This document shows, piece by piece, positions 53,690 to 61,035 of a stretch of 64,000 nt of DNA. The stretch spans positions 1,291,501 to 1,355,500 of the forward strand of contig NZ_OLMF01000004.1 of NCBI RefSeq assembly GCF_900290195.1, in the 5' to 3' direction. A model generated the notes under the pieces. It did not search any database and was not told the origin of the DNA. It saw only the letters and a program-made list of their open reading frames with translations. A program made the translations under genes and the position numbers. This DNA is from Anaerococcus marasmi. GTDB taxonomy: Bacteria; Bacillota; Clostridia; Tissierellales; Peptoniphilaceae. Position 1 is the first letter of the stretch. Each line of letters starts with the position of its first letter.

Positions 53690-54010
53690 TTGTTATTCAA
53701 TTGTTATTTAATTTTTCTAAGCCTAAACTTTAGGCTTATTTGACGTGCCTTAAATTTCAAGAGTAATTATTTTTTAGTTCCTCTTGACATTTGATAGCTG
53801 GTCTATACATCTATTATAACCCAAGAAAAGGTTTTTTTGAATAAGATTTCTGGGATTTAAGAATAAAACATAAAATAAAACCATATACATCCTAATAAAC
53901 TAAAGTTCTACTAGTTTTTTATTTTCTATACTTTGTCCAACCATAGTGTTTCTATAGCCTAAATGATTTTTGCACCAAAAAAAGACGAGCCCAGGGCCCG
54001 CCTCAGATTC
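53690..54010. other. Right flank of the IS110 element and terminator region
   Basis: This stretch holds the AAGCCTAAA-CT-TTTAGGCTT hairpin (53718-53739), probably the transposase terminator or an IS end structure, then AT-rich DNA and the terminator of the C39-like gene. No gene seen. Confidence 0.5.
53977..54003 (-). terminator. Terminator of the C39-like protease gene
   Basis: Minus-strand AGGCGGGCC-CTG-GGCTCGTCT hairpin (with two G-U pairs) is followed by TTTTTT. Confidence 0.82.
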
Positions 54011-55795
54011 TTATTTTTTGATAACCCAGCCAACTGTAACTTCCGCCTTTAGTCTTTCGAAAGTATGTTTGTCTAGAGTGTTTCTTTGTGAGTAGTATGG
54101 ATCGTTTATTGTAAAGTATCCATCCTTGTAGGAGTCTATTACCAAGAAATGGCCTCCATTTATGAAATAACCAGGACCAACTCTTACTACCATAGTTCCA
54201 GTCTCTAGGGCTTGGATGAAGGCTTTTTTGTTTACTGGGACATCATAAGAATTTAGTCCATACATCCTTGGAGCTTCCATAAAATATTGCCATTCGGTTC
54301 CATCGTTTTCGTAATCATTGGCATCTATGGCTGTATTAGTTGGGTAGATGTCATTTCTATGAAGCTCTCTTGATAAGACCATGGCCATGGCAGTTGGTCC
54401 GCAGCCATATCCTGAAAATGTTCCATTCGAAAATCTTCTATTAGCCCATCTAGGATCTCTCTGGGTAAAGTAAGGAGTTTTCCTATTAAGATACTGAGAA
54501 AATCCAGGCTCAAAAAGTCCCCTGGTTCCCTTAACCGCTTGTCTAGTGTCGATTTTCCCGATAAGGGTCGCACGGCCATAGCTATCCAGCTTGTATCTGT
54601 TGAAGTTAATTACCTTGGTCGTATTGGTCATGGTCTCCTTAGTTAGCTCATCAAATATATATGTTACTCCGCCAATTTTTTGTAGGCCTTCTGCAGGCTT
54701 TCCGTCAGAGAAGTAATATCTATCTCCAACCCAGCCTGTAGCAAACTTTCCTGAATGCTTACTAGCTTCACCGTACTTGTTGAAATAGTACCATTGATTG
54801 CCAAACTTCTTGTATTGTCTATTAAAAATCTTGCCATTTTGGTCAAAACCGTAGGTGATTCCGTCAATCGTCCTAAGGCCCTTGGTGTATGTTCCATCTT
54901 CATTGAAATATCCAAGTTTTCCCTTGGAATAATCCCAACCTATATAATGGGCTATGCCGTTTGCCTCAGAATATATTCTGTCAAAGCCCTTAGTGTTAAT
55001 CTCGTTACGGGCCATGGCTCCAGTTTCTTTATCGAAGAAATACCTATTAGCTCCCGTATCGTAAAGGCCTCTGGCAAGCTTGCCGTTATTTTGGAAGAAA
55101 TAGCTCCTGCCTTCTAGGTCTATCCAGCCTGGCTTAGATTTTTCTACTAGGGATAGCTCACCCTTAGAGTTTGCGGTAAACTTTCCTCCATCAGCTATGA
55201 CTTCATTTCCCTTTACTAGGCCCTTATCCTTATCGAAATAATAGGACTTGCCGGAAAGCTCTCTTTTTCCAGAAAGCTTCTTGCCTTCCTTGTCATAAAG
55301 ATAGGTCGACTCATCTTTATTAATTAATTTATAATCTCCGCTAACTTTAATTTCATCATCAGCTTTTTTATTGTTTTTCTTAAATATTTCATCTATATCT
55401 GAAGTGTCGTAATAGACTATAGGAAGGCTACTTGTGTCTCCTGTGTTAGTCTTAGGGTCTTTCGATATCTCTTCGATTTCTTCTTCCTGCTCGTAAGATA
55501 GCGGATCTTCTTCATCAATTTCTTTTAATATCTCAAGGATCTCTTCTTGGTCAATATCCTTTCCTGAAGGATCTTCTTTGGTATCTTGGCTAAGATTATC
55601 TTCACTAGGAAGGTCTTCTTTTTTTATATTAACTTCATCTGTGTCTTCGCTAATATTATCAATAGTTTCATTATAAAGGCTTTCTTGATCTATGTTATCC
55701 CCTATATTATCTCCTCCATCAGCAAATGAAGGACTTAAGCTTGTAAAGCTAGATAAACATAGCAAAATAGCAATTATCTTCTTTTTATTATTCAT
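54011..55795 (-). CDS. Secreted C39-like peptidase with cell-wall-binding-type repeats
   Basis: This 594-residue exported protein begins with a signal peptide (residues 1-25, MNNKKKIIAILLCLSSFTSL). An acidic linker (26-160) contains LPIVYYDTSDIDE. Next come about eight 20-residue glucan/choline-binding-type repeats (GWIDLEGRSYFFQNNGKLAR; YYFNKYG; KFATGWVGDRYYFSDGK) from about 165 to 430. The end (about 445-594) is a C39-like papain-fold domain with Cys in GCGPTAMAMVL, His in GGHFLVIDSY and Asn/Asp in TINDPYY. It probably binds the envelope through the repeats and cleaves a peptide or wall bond. A consensus promoter (TTGTTA-17-TATAAT) lies 25-53 bases upstream. Confidence 0.88.
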   Translation of the reverse strand: MNNKKKIIAILLCLSSFTSLSPSFADGGDNIGDNIDQESLYNETIDNISEDTDEVNIKKEDLPSEDNLSQDTKEDPSGKDIDQEEILEILKEIDEEDPLSYEQEEEIEEISKDPKTNTGDTSSLPIVYYDTSDIDEIFKKNNKKADDEIKVSGDYKLINKDESTYLYDKEGKKLSGKRELSGKSYYFDKDKGLVKGNEVIADGGKFTANSKGELSLVEKSKPGWIDLEGRSYFFQNNGKLARGLYDTGANRYFFDKETGAMARNEINTKGFDRIYSEANGIAHYIGWDYSKGKLGYFNEDGTYTKGLRTIDGITYGFDQNGKIFNRQYKKFGNQWYYFNKYGEASKHSGKFATGWVGDRYYFSDGKPAEGLQKIGGVTYIFDELTKETMTNTTKVINFNRYKLDSYGRATLIGKIDTRQAVKGTRGLFEPGFSQYLNRKTPYFTQRDPRWANRRFSNGTFSGYGCGPTAMAMVLSRELHRNDIYPTNTAIDANDYENDGTEWQYFMEAPRMYGLNSYDVPVNKKAFIQALETGTMVVRVGPGYFINGGHFLVIDSYKDGYFTINDPYYSQRNTLDKHTFERLKAEVTVGWVIKK

Positions 55796-55819
55796 CCTCT
55801 ACTCCTTTAGTATATAACT

Positions 55820-55848
55820 ATTATATAATAAAAGGAGATTTTTAACAA
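55820..55848 (-). promoter_or_regulatory. Promoter of the C39-like protease gene
   Basis: Minus-strand TTGTTA (55848-55843), a 17-base spacer and TATAAT (55825-55820), shortly before an AAAGGAG site and the ATG at 55795. Confidence 0.75.
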
Positions 55849-55860
55849 CAAAGTAGCAGA

Positions 55861-55909
55861 TAAAACAAAAGACCCAACAATTTATATGGAGAAATAAATT
55901 GTGGGGTCT
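55861..55909 (-). terminator. Terminator of the redox/TlpA cluster
   Basis: A long minus-strand hairpin, with ATAAATTGTTGGGTCT (55885-55870) pairing with the arm at 55909-55894, is followed by TTTGTTTTA, 26 bases after the TlpA-like gene. Confidence 0.85.
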
Positions 55910-55934
55910 GAGATATTATGATTTGTTTATGAAA

Positions 55935-56630
55935 TTATTTTGCCATTTTGCTGCTTTCTATAGCCGCGTCAATGTTCTTTTGGAGTTTTTCTTGTTGTTC
56001 TGGAATGTTTAGGGCTCCTTCTACTGGATCTCCTATTACATTGCCGTTTTTGTCAACTGCTATTGTCGTTGGATATACGAAGATATTTTCTAGGAAGTCC
56101 TTGATTTCTCCTTCGTAGTCCACTGCAAGGTTTTTATAAGTTGGCTTTTTGTCTTTCATGATTCTTTCAAAAGCTTCTTTAGTTGAATCATCGTAGTTTA
56201 CATCTGTACACATTGATACAAAGTCAACTCCCTCTTGCTCTTTTAGTTTTTTAGAATATTCGTTTAGATCATCCATCTCTTCTACGCAAGCAGAACAACC
56301 TGTAAACCATAAATTAATTACGGTCGCATCGTTTTTAGCGATGTCTTCTTTAGAATAAGGGTTGCCATCTTGGTCTTTGGATGTAAAGTCTGGAAGCATT
56401 TTGTTTTGAGCTTTAGAAGCATCTACAGACTCTGTTTTTTCTTTGTCATCTGCCTTTACCGCTTCTTCTTTCATATCTGAATCTTTGCTGTCGTCTTTTT
56501 CGTCTTTTTTGACTTCTTCTTGTTTTGTTTCCGCCATGTCTTTAGCCTTATCGTCTGCCTTTTGCGTGCTGTTTCCACAAGACGTAAGACCTAAAGCTAA
56601 AATTAGGGCAAATATTATTTTATTCTTCAT
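55935..56630 (-). CDS. TlpA/ResA-type thioredoxin-fold lipoprotein
   Basis: This 231-residue lipoprotein starts at ATG 56630 (MKNKIIFALILALG), preceded by AGGAGAGAAA; a longer in-frame reading overlaps the upstream gene and has no site. Lipobox LTSC lies at residues 15-18, then a charged Lys/Asp/Glu linker, then a thioredoxin fold with the redox pair in FTGCSACVEEMDDL (CSAC) and a cis-Pro region near YPTTIAVD. It likely reduces or oxidises extracytoplasmic thiols with electrons relayed by the iron-sulfur membrane protein upstream. Its gene overlaps that gene by 11 bases. Confidence 0.9.
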   Translation of the reverse strand: MKNKIIFALILALGLTSCGNSTQKADDKAKDMAETKQEEVKKDEKDDSKDSDMKEEAVKADDKEKTESVDASKAQNKMLPDFTSKDQDGNPYSKEDIAKNDATVINLWFTGCSACVEEMDDLNEYSKKLKEQEGVDFVSMCTDVNYDDSTKEAFERIMKDKKPTYKNLAVDYEGEIKDFLENIFVYPTTIAVDKNGNVIGDPVEGALNIPEQQEKLQKNIDAAIESSKMAK

Positions 56631-57477
56631 TTTCTCTCCTTTGCCTAAATGAGGAAGATATGGCCTTTGTTGGACAATTCTTCTTGCAATCACCGCATCT
56701 TATACATTCTAGATGGTGATCATTTTCTCTTATATCCACATCCATCCTACAAACCCTAGCACATTTGCCGCAGTCTATGCATTTGTGCTTATCTACATTC
56801 ATCTGATAGAAGGAGTATTTGTTAAATAGGGAGTAGAAGGCTCCCAATGGACAAATCCATTTACAGAAGGGTCTGTAAAATACTATAGATAGGATAATCG
56901 TTATGATCAAAATCGTAAGCTTGAGGTTAAATAAGCTTCCGAGTCCTAATCTTAGGGATGGGTTTTTGATAGCAAGTGGGATCGCACCTTCTAAGATTCC
57001 TTGAGGACAAATATACTTGCAAAATATGGGAGGAACCACTTCGTACTTATCGCCTAGTACAAGTGACATAGCAAGTATTAGTCCTATTAGAATCAGATAC
57101 TTAACATAGCGCAAGGGCTTTAGTTTTTTAGTACTTAATTTTTTAGAGGGAATCTTCGCCAATAAATCTTGAAAAAATCCAAAGGGGCAAAGAAATCCGC
57201 ATATAAGCCTTGCAAATATTACTCCAAAAAACATCATAGATCCTATTACATAGTAGGAAAACTTGTATTTTTTGGCACCCATTACAGCTTGCATAGATCC
57301 TATGGGGCAAGATCCAGCAGCGCCCGGGCAGGAGTAGCAGTTAAGTCCAGGTACGCAAGCCCTTTTAGTAGAGCCTGTATAGATATTTCCTTTAAAGAAG
57401 TTTGGGATATGGATATTTGTAAGTAGAGTCGCTATAGCTTGGATAGCCATACGATTTATATTTTTTATCTTATCCAA
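56620..57477 (-). CDS. 4Fe-4S membrane polyferredoxin (NapH/YccM-like)
   Basis: This 285-residue membrane protein has about five TM helices. It carries cysteine motifs CVPGLNCYSCPGAAGSCPIG near the N-terminus, two CxxxCP motifs facing the cytoplasm (CGFLCPFG; CKYICPQG; CKWICPLG) and two classical C-terminal ferredoxin clusters (CIDCGKCARVC; CIRCGDCKKNCPT). It probably passes electrons across the membrane to the TlpA-like lipoprotein. The start is a TTG that overlaps the CD1871A-type gene stop codon by 8 bases; ATG 57450 is an alternative. Confidence 0.88.
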   Translation of the reverse strand: MDKIKNINRMAIQAIATLLTNIHIPNFFKGNIYTGSTKRACVPGLNCYSCPGAAGSCPIGSMQAVMGAKKYKFSYYVIGSMMFFGVIFARLICGFLCPFGFFQDLLAKIPSKKLSTKKLKPLRYVKYLILIGLILAMSLVLGDKYEVVPPIFCKYICPQGILEGAIPLAIKNPSLRLGLGSLFNLKLTILIITIILSIVFYRPFCKWICPLGAFYSLFNKYSFYQMNVDKHKCIDCGKCARVCRMDVDIRENDHHLECIRCGDCKKNCPTKAISSSFRQRRENEE

Positions 57478-57616
57478 TTCCTATACACTCCAAACATAAC
57501 TTAATCGCCTTTCCCAAAACCGTATCCATCTCTCCTCTCATAGCTCCATAAATGATGAAGGCTATTGAGATTAGTAAAAGTAAAATTCCAACATTTCTTC
57601 TTTTTTTGTATATCAT
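57470..57616 (-). CDS. CD1871A-type CXXC small membrane protein
   Basis: This 48-residue protein (MIYKKRRNVGILLLLISIAF...) has one membrane helix followed by RGEMDTVLGKAIKLCLECIGIG. The CxxC ending after a KAIxLC segment is the mark of the small CD1871A-family proteins that travel with polyferredoxin/TlpA genes. A GAGGTAAGGA leader precedes the ATG. The frame overlaps the polyferredoxin start, giving translational coupling. Its role is unknown; a thiol relay is plausible. A TATAAT box just upstream (about 57626-57631) hints at its own promoter. Confidence 0.82.
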   Translation of the reverse strand: MIYKKRRNVGILLLLISIAFIIYGAMRGEMDTVLGKAIKLCLECIGIG

Positions 57617-57662
57617 ATCCTTACCTCGATTATATCTTAGCATAGACCTTGTTAAATTTATG

Positions 57663-58772
57663 TTAAATATTCCTAAATTTTATCAAAAATATTGTTCCCT
57701 TAGGATTATTGTCTCTTATTTCTATGATAGCCCCCAGAGTTTCTGCTATATCCTTGGATAGAGAAAGACCTATGCCAAAGCCTTCCTTGTTTCTTGAGTC
57801 ATCTATTTGATAGAAAAGATCAAATATTTCTTCTTTTTTATCATCTTTAATCCCAATTCCATTATCGGCGATTTTTATTATCGTCTCTTTTTGACCTTGA
57901 ATTACACTAACATCGACCAACCCGCCATCTTCTGTATATTTGATTGCATTTTCTATTATATTGAAGATAAGCCTTTGGATTAGGACATCATCTGAATTAA
58001 TGCTTATATTAGAATATTGATAGTCGAGGCTAATATTTTTACTAGAAGCAAAGTCATCTAGGTCAAGAAAAATCTCATCTATCATATTATCGAGATTGAC
58101 AGATCCTATTTTTATTTTATTTCTCTTGCTTAAAAGCAGGACAGAATCTATAAGCTTCTTAAGTCTCTTTAGATTAGCATCCATAGTTTCAATAAAGTCT
58201 AGATTATTCTCGTCGTTATTCTTCTTACTAAAAACATCTACCTGGGCTTGCATTATAGCTATAGGTGTCCTTAGCTCGTGAGCGACATTTGATGAGAATT
58301 CCTTTTGCTTTTTGTAATCCTTATAAATCCTTTGGATTAAATCATCAAACTTCTCGGAAAGCTCCTTAATCTCCGTAGGCCCATCGACTACGACGAGCTT
58401 TTCTGAAAAGCTATCGGGATTTTCTATATCTACCCTTCCTATCTTATCTTCTAGTTTCTTTAAGGGCTCTAGGGTTTTTTTGATTATAAAAACAAAGGCT
58501 AAAGATCCAATTAGGACAACTGACGCTACGACAAAAGCCAAATACACCCTGAAGGAGCTTGTGGATTGGACCTGGGCACTATCTATAAGAAGGACTACAG
58601 ATTCATTATTTTCTGGAAAATTTCTAGAAAATCCTTCAAAGACTTCCTCCATTATCATAATCTGCTTCCTATTTATAAGAAAGTTTGAAATTAGGACCAT
58701 CAGTATAAAGATTATTACTATTGAGAAAATTAACCTTGTTATTATAGAATCGTAAGATTTCTTATTTTTCAT
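57663..58772 (-). CDS. Sensor histidine kinase of the redox cluster
   Basis: This 369-residue membrane kinase has two TM helices (IVIIFILMVLISNFLI; VYLAFVVASVVLIGSLAFVF) around a short sensor loop, a HAMP domain, the phosphoacceptor VAHELRTPIAIMQ, the N-box (IIENAIKYT), G1 (ADNGIGI), F-box and G2 (GFGIGLSL). It overlaps the response regulator gene by 11 bases. Proximity to the TlpA cluster suggests it controls that cluster, but this is inferred. Confidence 0.93.
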   Translation of the reverse strand: MKNKKSYDSIITRLIFSIVIIFILMVLISNFLINRKQIMIMEEVFEGFSRNFPENNESVVLLIDSAQVQSTSSFRVYLAFVVASVVLIGSLAFVFIIKKTLEPLKKLEDKIGRVDIENPDSFSEKLVVVDGPTEIKELSEKFDDLIQRIYKDYKKQKEFSSNVAHELRTPIAIMQAQVDVFSKKNNDENNLDFIETMDANLKRLKKLIDSVLLLSKRNKIKIGSVNLDNMIDEIFLDLDDFASSKNISLDYQYSNISINSDDVLIQRLIFNIIENAIKYTEDGGLVDVSVIQGQKETIIKIADNGIGIKDDKKEEIFDLFYQIDDSRNKEGFGIGLSLSKDIAETLGAIIEIRDNNPKGTIFLIKFRNI

Positions 58773-59433
58773 AAATCTTATAACCCCTGCCTATGACGTT
58801 TTCTATGAAATTTTTGCCAGTAGCCTTCTTAATCTTTTTTCTCAAAGAAGACATATGGACCCTTACAGTATTAGAGAAATCATCTGCATTGGAATCCCAC
58901 ACATGATCCATAAGCTCTTCAACGCTTACATACCTTTCCCTATTTAGGAAAAGATACTCGATAATTCCCGTCTCCTTAGCTGTAAGAGTAAGTGGCTTTC
59001 CCTCAAAACTCGCCTCTCTTTTTACAGTATCAAAGCATACTCCGTTAATTGTGATATCTTTTTCTTCCATAATAGACTTTCTCCTTAAAAGAGAACGCAT
59101 CCTCGCATCAAGCTCCTTAAGATCAAAGGGCTTGGTCATATAGTCGTTGGCTCCAAAGTCAAGACCTCTTACCCTATCATCTATGTCACTTCTTGCTGTA
59201 AGCATTATAATATTTACTTCCTTGTCAAATTGTCTTATATCTCTTAGGACCTCAAATCCATCCTTCTTAGGTAAATTAATGTCTAGGATAATAATGTCAT
59301 AATTTTCTATGTAGGCTAGATCTATCGCCTCTTTCCCATCCTTTGCCGTATCTGTAACATAACCCAAAAGGCTTAGGCCTTCATCAAGAAGTCTTAAAAG
59401 CTTTCTTTCGTCTTCAACTATCAGTACTTTCAT
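58762..59433 (-). CDS. OmpR-family response regulator of the redox cluster
   Basis: This 223-residue regulator has a receiver domain (VEDERKLLR; phosphoacceptor Asp in IIILDINLPKKDG; Lys in MTKPFDL) and a winged-helix output domain (VRVHMSSLRKKIKKATG; ENVIGRGYKI). A GGAGGAG site precedes the ATG. It is the first gene of the RR-kinase-CD1871A-polyferredoxin-TlpA run. Confidence 0.95.
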   Translation of the reverse strand: MKVLIVEDERKLLRLLDEGLSLLGYVTDTAKDGKEAIDLAYIENYDIIILDINLPKKDGFEVLRDIRQFDKEVNIIMLTARSDIDDRVRGLDFGANDYMTKPFDLKELDARMRSLLRRKSIMEEKDITINGVCFDTVKREASFEGKPLTLTAKETGIIEYLFLNRERYVSVEELMDHVWDSNADDFSNTVRVHMSSLRKKIKKATGKNFIENVIGRGYKIYEK

Positions 59434-59589
59434 CTATTCTCCTCCTATTAATTAAAAATTATATCATAAATAGATTAATTTCTAGTTAAGAATTATTAAT
59501 TATTTTAAAAAATGTTTTACAAAAAATGTTTTGGGTATATAATAAATACGTAACAATTCATTGTTAACGAAAATAAGGGAGTGATAAAA

Positions 59590-59916
59590 ATGAAAAGAAA
59601 CAAATTAGCAGCAATGTTACTAGTTGCATCATTTGCACTTGCAGGTTGTGGAAACAACGCTGACAAAGAAGCTAAACCAGCTGAAACAAAAGTTGAAGAA
59701 AAAGCAACCGACGCAAAAGAATCTGTAGACGAAAAAGCTGAAGACAAAAAAGATGCTATAGATGAAAAAGCTGAAGATGCAAAAGACGCAGTAGATGAAA
59801 AAGCTGATGACACAAAAGACTCTGTAGACAAAAAAGCTGATGACGCTAAAGACGCTGCAAAAGACGCTGCAGAAGAAGAATTAGAAACAGAAGATAACGC
59901 AGGAGAAAACAAATAG
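59590..59916 (+). CDS. Lipoprotein made of 11-residue acidic/lysine repeats (LEA-like)
   Basis: This 108-residue protein starts at ATG 59590 (MKRNKLAAMLLVAS) and has lipobox LAGC (residues ~17-20). The rest is alanine/lysine/aspartate rich. From about residue 45 it has tandem 11-mers (KAEDKKDAIDE, KAEDAKDAVDE, KADDTKDSVDK, KADDAKDAAKD) of the type in group 3 LEA proteins and apolipoproteins, which form amphipathic helices. Function is unknown; envelope protection under desiccation or stress is a guess. A terminator follows. Confidence 0.8.
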   Translation: MKRNKLAAMLLVASFALAGCGNNADKEAKPAETKVEEKATDAKESVDEKAEDKKDAIDEKAEDAKDAVDEKADDTKDSVDKKADDAKDAAKDAAEEELETEDNAGENK

Positions 59917-59928
59917 TTTTATCCTATT

Positions 59929-59953
59929 GAGCTGGCCTAGGCCGGCTCTTTTT
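59929..59953 (+). terminator. Terminator of the repeat lipoprotein gene
   Basis: GAGCTGGCC (59929-59937) pairs with GGCCGGCTC (59940-59948) with one G-U pair, followed by TTTTT. Confidence 0.85.
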
Positions 59954-60051
59954 AATTATAAGCTCTTATACCAATATTTTAAAACTAAACTTTACATTTA
60001 TTAAGTTTGTGTTATAATATCTTTATGAAGAAAAACAATTAAGGAGAGTAT

Positions 60052-60678
60052 ATGAATAAAAAATTTTTAGCCCTTGCACTTTCTGCAGGAATGATTTTTG
60101 CAGCTTGTGGCAACAATACTGATACAAATACTAACGAAACTAACGAAAAAGCTGAGACAAAGGTAGAAGATGTAAAAGATTCTGCCAAAGATGCGAAAGA
60201 TTCTGCCAAAGAAACAAAAGATGATGTAGAAACTGCAGTAAAGACTGCAACAAGCGACATCAAAGAAGTAAAAATCGACCTCGATGGAGCAGTTGACAAA
60301 TTCAAAGAAACTTTCTCCGACGAAGAAATAGCTATAGAAGGTGTTTCTCTAGAACTTGAAAATGGAGAATATGAATACGAAATCGAAGGTAGAAAAGACA
60401 ACAAAGAATACAGCTTAACTCTTGATGCCAACACAGCTGATATCAAGGCTCAAAACGAAGAAGACGATGACGATAACGAAACAGCTGAGCCAATCGACTT
60501 TGCAGCAGTTATAAGCCCAGAAGAAGCAATGGATAAGGCCCTAACAGGTCAAGAAGATGCCAAAGTTGTTGAGTGGAGCCTATCAACAGATGATGGCAAG
60601 ACAAAATACGAAATCGACGTAGAAAATGGAGACGACAAAGAAGTAGACGCCCTAACAGGAGAAGTGGTAGACGACTAA
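60052..60678 (+). CDS. PepSY-domain lipoprotein
   Basis: This 208-residue lipoprotein has lipobox FAAC (residues ~16-19) and an N-terminal helix-rich stretch with KDSAKDAKDSAKETKDDV, similar in style to the upstream repeat lipoprotein. Two PepSY-like domains follow: YEYEIEGRKDNKEYSLTLDANTADI and, after an acidic linker, ISPEEAMDKALTGQEDAKV with KYEIDVENGDDKEVDALTGEV. PepSY domains may inhibit or chaperone secreted proteases. A GGAG site precedes the ATG. Confidence 0.85.
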   Translation: MNKKFLALALSAGMIFAACGNNTDTNTNETNEKAETKVEDVKDSAKDAKDSAKETKDDVETAVKTATSDIKEVKIDLDGAVDKFKETFSDEEIAIEGVSLELENGEYEYEIEGRKDNKEYSLTLDANTADIKAQNEEDDDDNETAEPIDFAAVISPEEAMDKALTGQEDAKVVEWSLSTDDGKTKYEIDVENGDDKEVDALTGEVVDD

Positions 60679-60696
60679 TCCTTAATCTATGAAATG

Positions 60697-60735
60697 ATAA
60701 TCCGATTACAGAAAGTATCTGTTATAGGATTATCT
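60697..60735 (+). repeat. Inverted repeat after the PepSY lipoprotein gene
   Basis: GATAATCC pairs with GGATTATC, with an inner TTACAG/CTGT pair. No T-run, so it is a secondary structure upstream of the real terminator. Confidence 0.5.
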
Positions 60736-60752
60736 ATAAAATCTAAATTCAG

Positions 60753-60792
60753 GCGGGGAAGCTATAAATTCAATAAGCCTTCCTCGCTTTTT
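60753..60792 (+). terminator. Terminator after the PepSY lipoprotein gene
   Basis: GCGGGGAAGCT pairs with AGCCTTCCTCGC (imperfect), followed by TTTTT. Beyond it, to 60970, the DNA is AT-rich with nothing recognised. Confidence 0.75.
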
Positions 60793-60973
60793 ATATTCTA
60801 AATTTTAAGCTTAGAAGATAGATATAGCTTAGTAAATTATGATTCGAACAAAGATTATAGAATCCAATTAAACTAAGCTCTTATCTAATTATTCCAAATT
60901 TCCTATAAGAAAATTTTTATAGATAAACTATATACTATCAAGAGATTTCTCTCTAACATCTTATTATAAAATA

Positions 60974-61022
60974 TTGAAATACGCCTTATTAGTGTGATAA
61001 AATTATAGTGTAAACGTTTTAT
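60974..61022 (+). promoter_or_regulatory. Promoter with cre-like site for the NagE-type PTS gene
   Basis: TTGAAA (60974-60979), an 18-base spacer and TAAAAT (60998-61003). TGTAAACGTTTTAT (61009-61022) matches 12 of 14 cre positions and covers the expected start region, so CcpA repression is likely. Confidence 0.72.
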
Positions 61023-61035
61023 ATAGGAGGTAGTT

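Larger units (their letters stand above)
52310..53760 (+). mobile_element. IS110-family insertion sequence (second element; ends approximate)
   Basis: The transposase gene has a ~200-base non-coding 5' region and a hairpin-bearing 3' flank. The coding strand is strongly T-rich at third positions, unlike neighbouring genes. The left limit is placed near an ATCCCA/TGGGAT inverted repeat; the right limit is beyond the AAGCCTAAA/TTTAGGCTT hairpin at 53718-53739. Exact ends cannot be set from one copy. Confidence 0.65.

Noticed and set aside
59517-59912. Serine/alanine-rich minus-strand frame opposite the repeat lipoprotein
   Set aside because: It arises from the regular 11-residue repeats on the plus strand, which keep other frames open. 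The plus frame has the lipobox and ribosome site.
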